The position numbers and the translations under genes are program-made. A stretch of 64,000 bases of DNA. Origin: Sedimentisphaerales bacterium (GTDB lineage: Bacteria; Planctomycetota; Phycisphaerae; Sedimentisphaerales; Anaerobacaceae). Under the pieces are notes generated by a model. That model saw only the letters and a program-made list of their open reading frames with translations. It searched no databases and was not told the DNA's origin. Position 1 is the first letter of the stretch. The number at the start of each line of letters is the position of its first letter. Positions 62,525 to 64,000 of this stretch are shown here, piece after piece. The stretch is taken from assembly GCA_016935195.1 (NCBI GenBank), contig JAFGRL010000190.1:1-64000 (forward strand). Reading direction: 5' to 3'.

Positions 62525-62739
62525 TACTCAAAGTTACTCCATTTTCCTACCGTCGTTTGGATCTCTAATTTTCGTATATCTGCCCTATAATATAATACCT
62601 CAGACTGCCCGGGATTTCCAGCATTGTTTCTTAAAACAGATGTGCAAAAATCAACCGTATTGTAATTTTCGGCGATTTCACCTAAAGTGTCGTCGAAGAC
62701 CCTGCGGGGATAAAGACTTTTGGAGTTGCAACAAAATTC

Positions 62740-63177
62740 ATGGCTAACAGGAAAACAACAAAAATTATTATTGCTGTATGCGTTATCAGCCTTGCTTCGG
62801 TATATTTGTTATATGTGGCAATGAGCTCCTCCTGGACATATTACTACTCTGTGGACGAATTTGTCGAAACAAAAACAGCTATAACTGCTCAGAAAAGCAC
62901 TGTCAGAGCAGATAACATCAATAATCGGCTCGTCCGGCTTGCCGGCTGGGTCAAAGAAGGAACTGTCAAGCACAATACAGGCCAAAGGCAGCTCAGTTTT
63001 GAATTGGCTGGGCTGAAACATACTATACCTGTCATATTTGTTGGAGCCGTACCTAAAAATTTCTCTGCTGATAAAGAAGTGGTCGTCGAGGGCAGAATGG
63101 ATGTGAACGGAACATTTCAAGCCGAAGAAATTTTAACCCGCTGTGAATCAAAGTATAAAGTAAAACTTCAAAATTAA
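62740..63177 (+). CDS. ccmE: Cytochrome c maturation protein CcmE (CxxxY variant)
   Basis: N-terminal TM; RLAGWVKEGTVKHNTGQRQLSFELAGLKHTIPVIFVGAVPKNFSADKEVVVEGRMDVNGTFQAEEILTRCESKYK. Confidence 0.88.
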   Translation: MANRKTTKIIIAVCVISLASVYLLYVAMSSSWTYYYSVDEFVETKTAITAQKSTVRADNINNRLVRLAGWVKEGTVKHNTGQRQLSFELAGLKHTIPVIFVGAVPKNFSADKEVVVEGRMDVNGTFQAEEILTRCESKYKVKLQN

Positions 63178-63205
63178 TTTAAAGCTCAGATGTATAACTC
63201 GCAAA

Positions 63206-63456
63206 TCAATCAAATGCGCAGGTAGTTGTGGGGTTAATTTTGGAAAAATATTGGTTTTGGGGAGCAATTCGGACGCAAATTTTACAGCTGATGTGGATTT
63301 GCAGGCTAAAAACAAGGAAAACCGTCAATCAAAAGCGCTGTATAGTGAAAAAACGAGCAAAAAATGTTAAGAAAATTGGCAGAAATTAAGAAAAAGATAC
63401 GAGAAATGAACCCTTTTTGTGCAACTTTTTTTCAGGTACCTGCGCTTTTGATCGAT
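63206..63456. repeat. MITE-like unit bounded by imperfect 19-bp inverted repeats
   Basis: Left TCAATCAAATGCGCAGGTA; right TACCTGCGCTTTTGATCGA (reverse complement TCGATCAAAAGCGCAGGTA, 17/19). A further related copy lies at 63325-63342. Confidence 0.4.
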
Positions 63457-63468
63457 CAAATGCGCAGG
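63439..63468. repeat. 30-bp near-perfect palindrome
   Basis: CCTGCGCTTTTGATCGATCAAATGCGCAGG, a single mismatched T/T pair. Confidence 0.8.
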
Positions 63469-64000
63469 GGGGCGTGATTCGTCGCTCGTGGCCCGTGTCT
63501 CGTGAATCGTCCCTGCACCATCTGATGCAAGGCATAAGAGTCAGAATCTGTAACGAGATATTTTGGATAGAAAAAGACTACGGGTGAGATAGGCCTTGGC
63601 AGGAGGTAGGGGTTGGCAGATGGGGAAAACAAGCAAGTGGCTGATGGAGGCTGGGTAAGGACGCGAAGTGTGGGTCGTGGGTCGCGAATAGAAGCTTATA
63701 GACAGTGGATAGCGTAGGGCGTATAGAGACGAAAGATTTTGCAAGTTTTTTGGTAAAATGCGGAATATACAACAAGTAAACTTAGATATAGAATTATTCG
63801 ATGGGTTTGTGTTGCTGATGATAGAGGAGATGGAGAACTTAGAGGGATTCGGGATTGGATGACATAAGTTTTTAGCGTTTATCCTTCGGCTATTTCAATT
63901 AGACTCAGCACAAGTCTGCTCCCCTATGGGACGGGGTTTTTAGTTTTGATTGTTTTGTGCCTCGTCGTGCAGGAGTTATACCCTTCAGGGTAGTAAATTC

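Noticed and set aside
1-64000. CRISPR arrays or rRNA genes
   Set aside because: No regularly spaced short direct repeats and no rRNA-like conserved blocks were seen on reading the window

Overview
The window looks like part of a Phycisphaerae/Planctomycetes-type bacterial genome. That taxonomic guess is inference, based on dockerin-like Asp-rich tails, a PEP-CTERM protein and overall gene content. It has two parts. Accessory part, about 1-22.1 kb: three adjacent secreted proteins with dockerin-like tails (a metal-binding-repeat protein cut by the window edge and missing from the ORF track, a gingipain-type C25 peptidase, and a giant choice-of-anchor-D protein); a tyrosine recombinase; a module of LbH acyltransferase, Tat-exported ceramidase-like protein and MFS transporter, bracketed by two 75-bp near-identical copies of the 5' end of a glyoxalase-II-like gene; several decayed genes; a repeat-bearing PEP-CTERM protein; and a small integrative element (HTH genes, AlpA-like and XRE-like regulators, integrase) whose integrase reads into a tRNA-Glu(TTC). 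Core part, about 22.1-63.2 kb: ferredoxin, M16 peptidase pair, SMC, FlgI-like/HEAT protein, groEL-groES-groEL-dnaJ-grpE, ECF sigma/anti-sigma, ribBA, pgsA, clpX, ExbD, a VorB/Kor-type 2-oxoacid:ferredoxin oxidoreductase, mltA, scpB, Nif3, pabB/pabC-like, deoC, pilT, pilB/gspE, a GT9 glycosyltransferase and a CxxxY-type ccmE. The most novel-looking signals are: a predicted H-type pseudoknot that would sequester the Shine-Dalgarno of the first gene of the integrative element; a hairpin-rich ~280-nt noncoding region inside the same element; the gloB-fragment-bracketed module; a ~250-bp MITE-like unit with 19-bp inverted ends near the right edge; and a Cys-rich microprotein gene with an in-frame stop. 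No CRISPR array or rRNA was seen. All calls are by eye, with no database searches.
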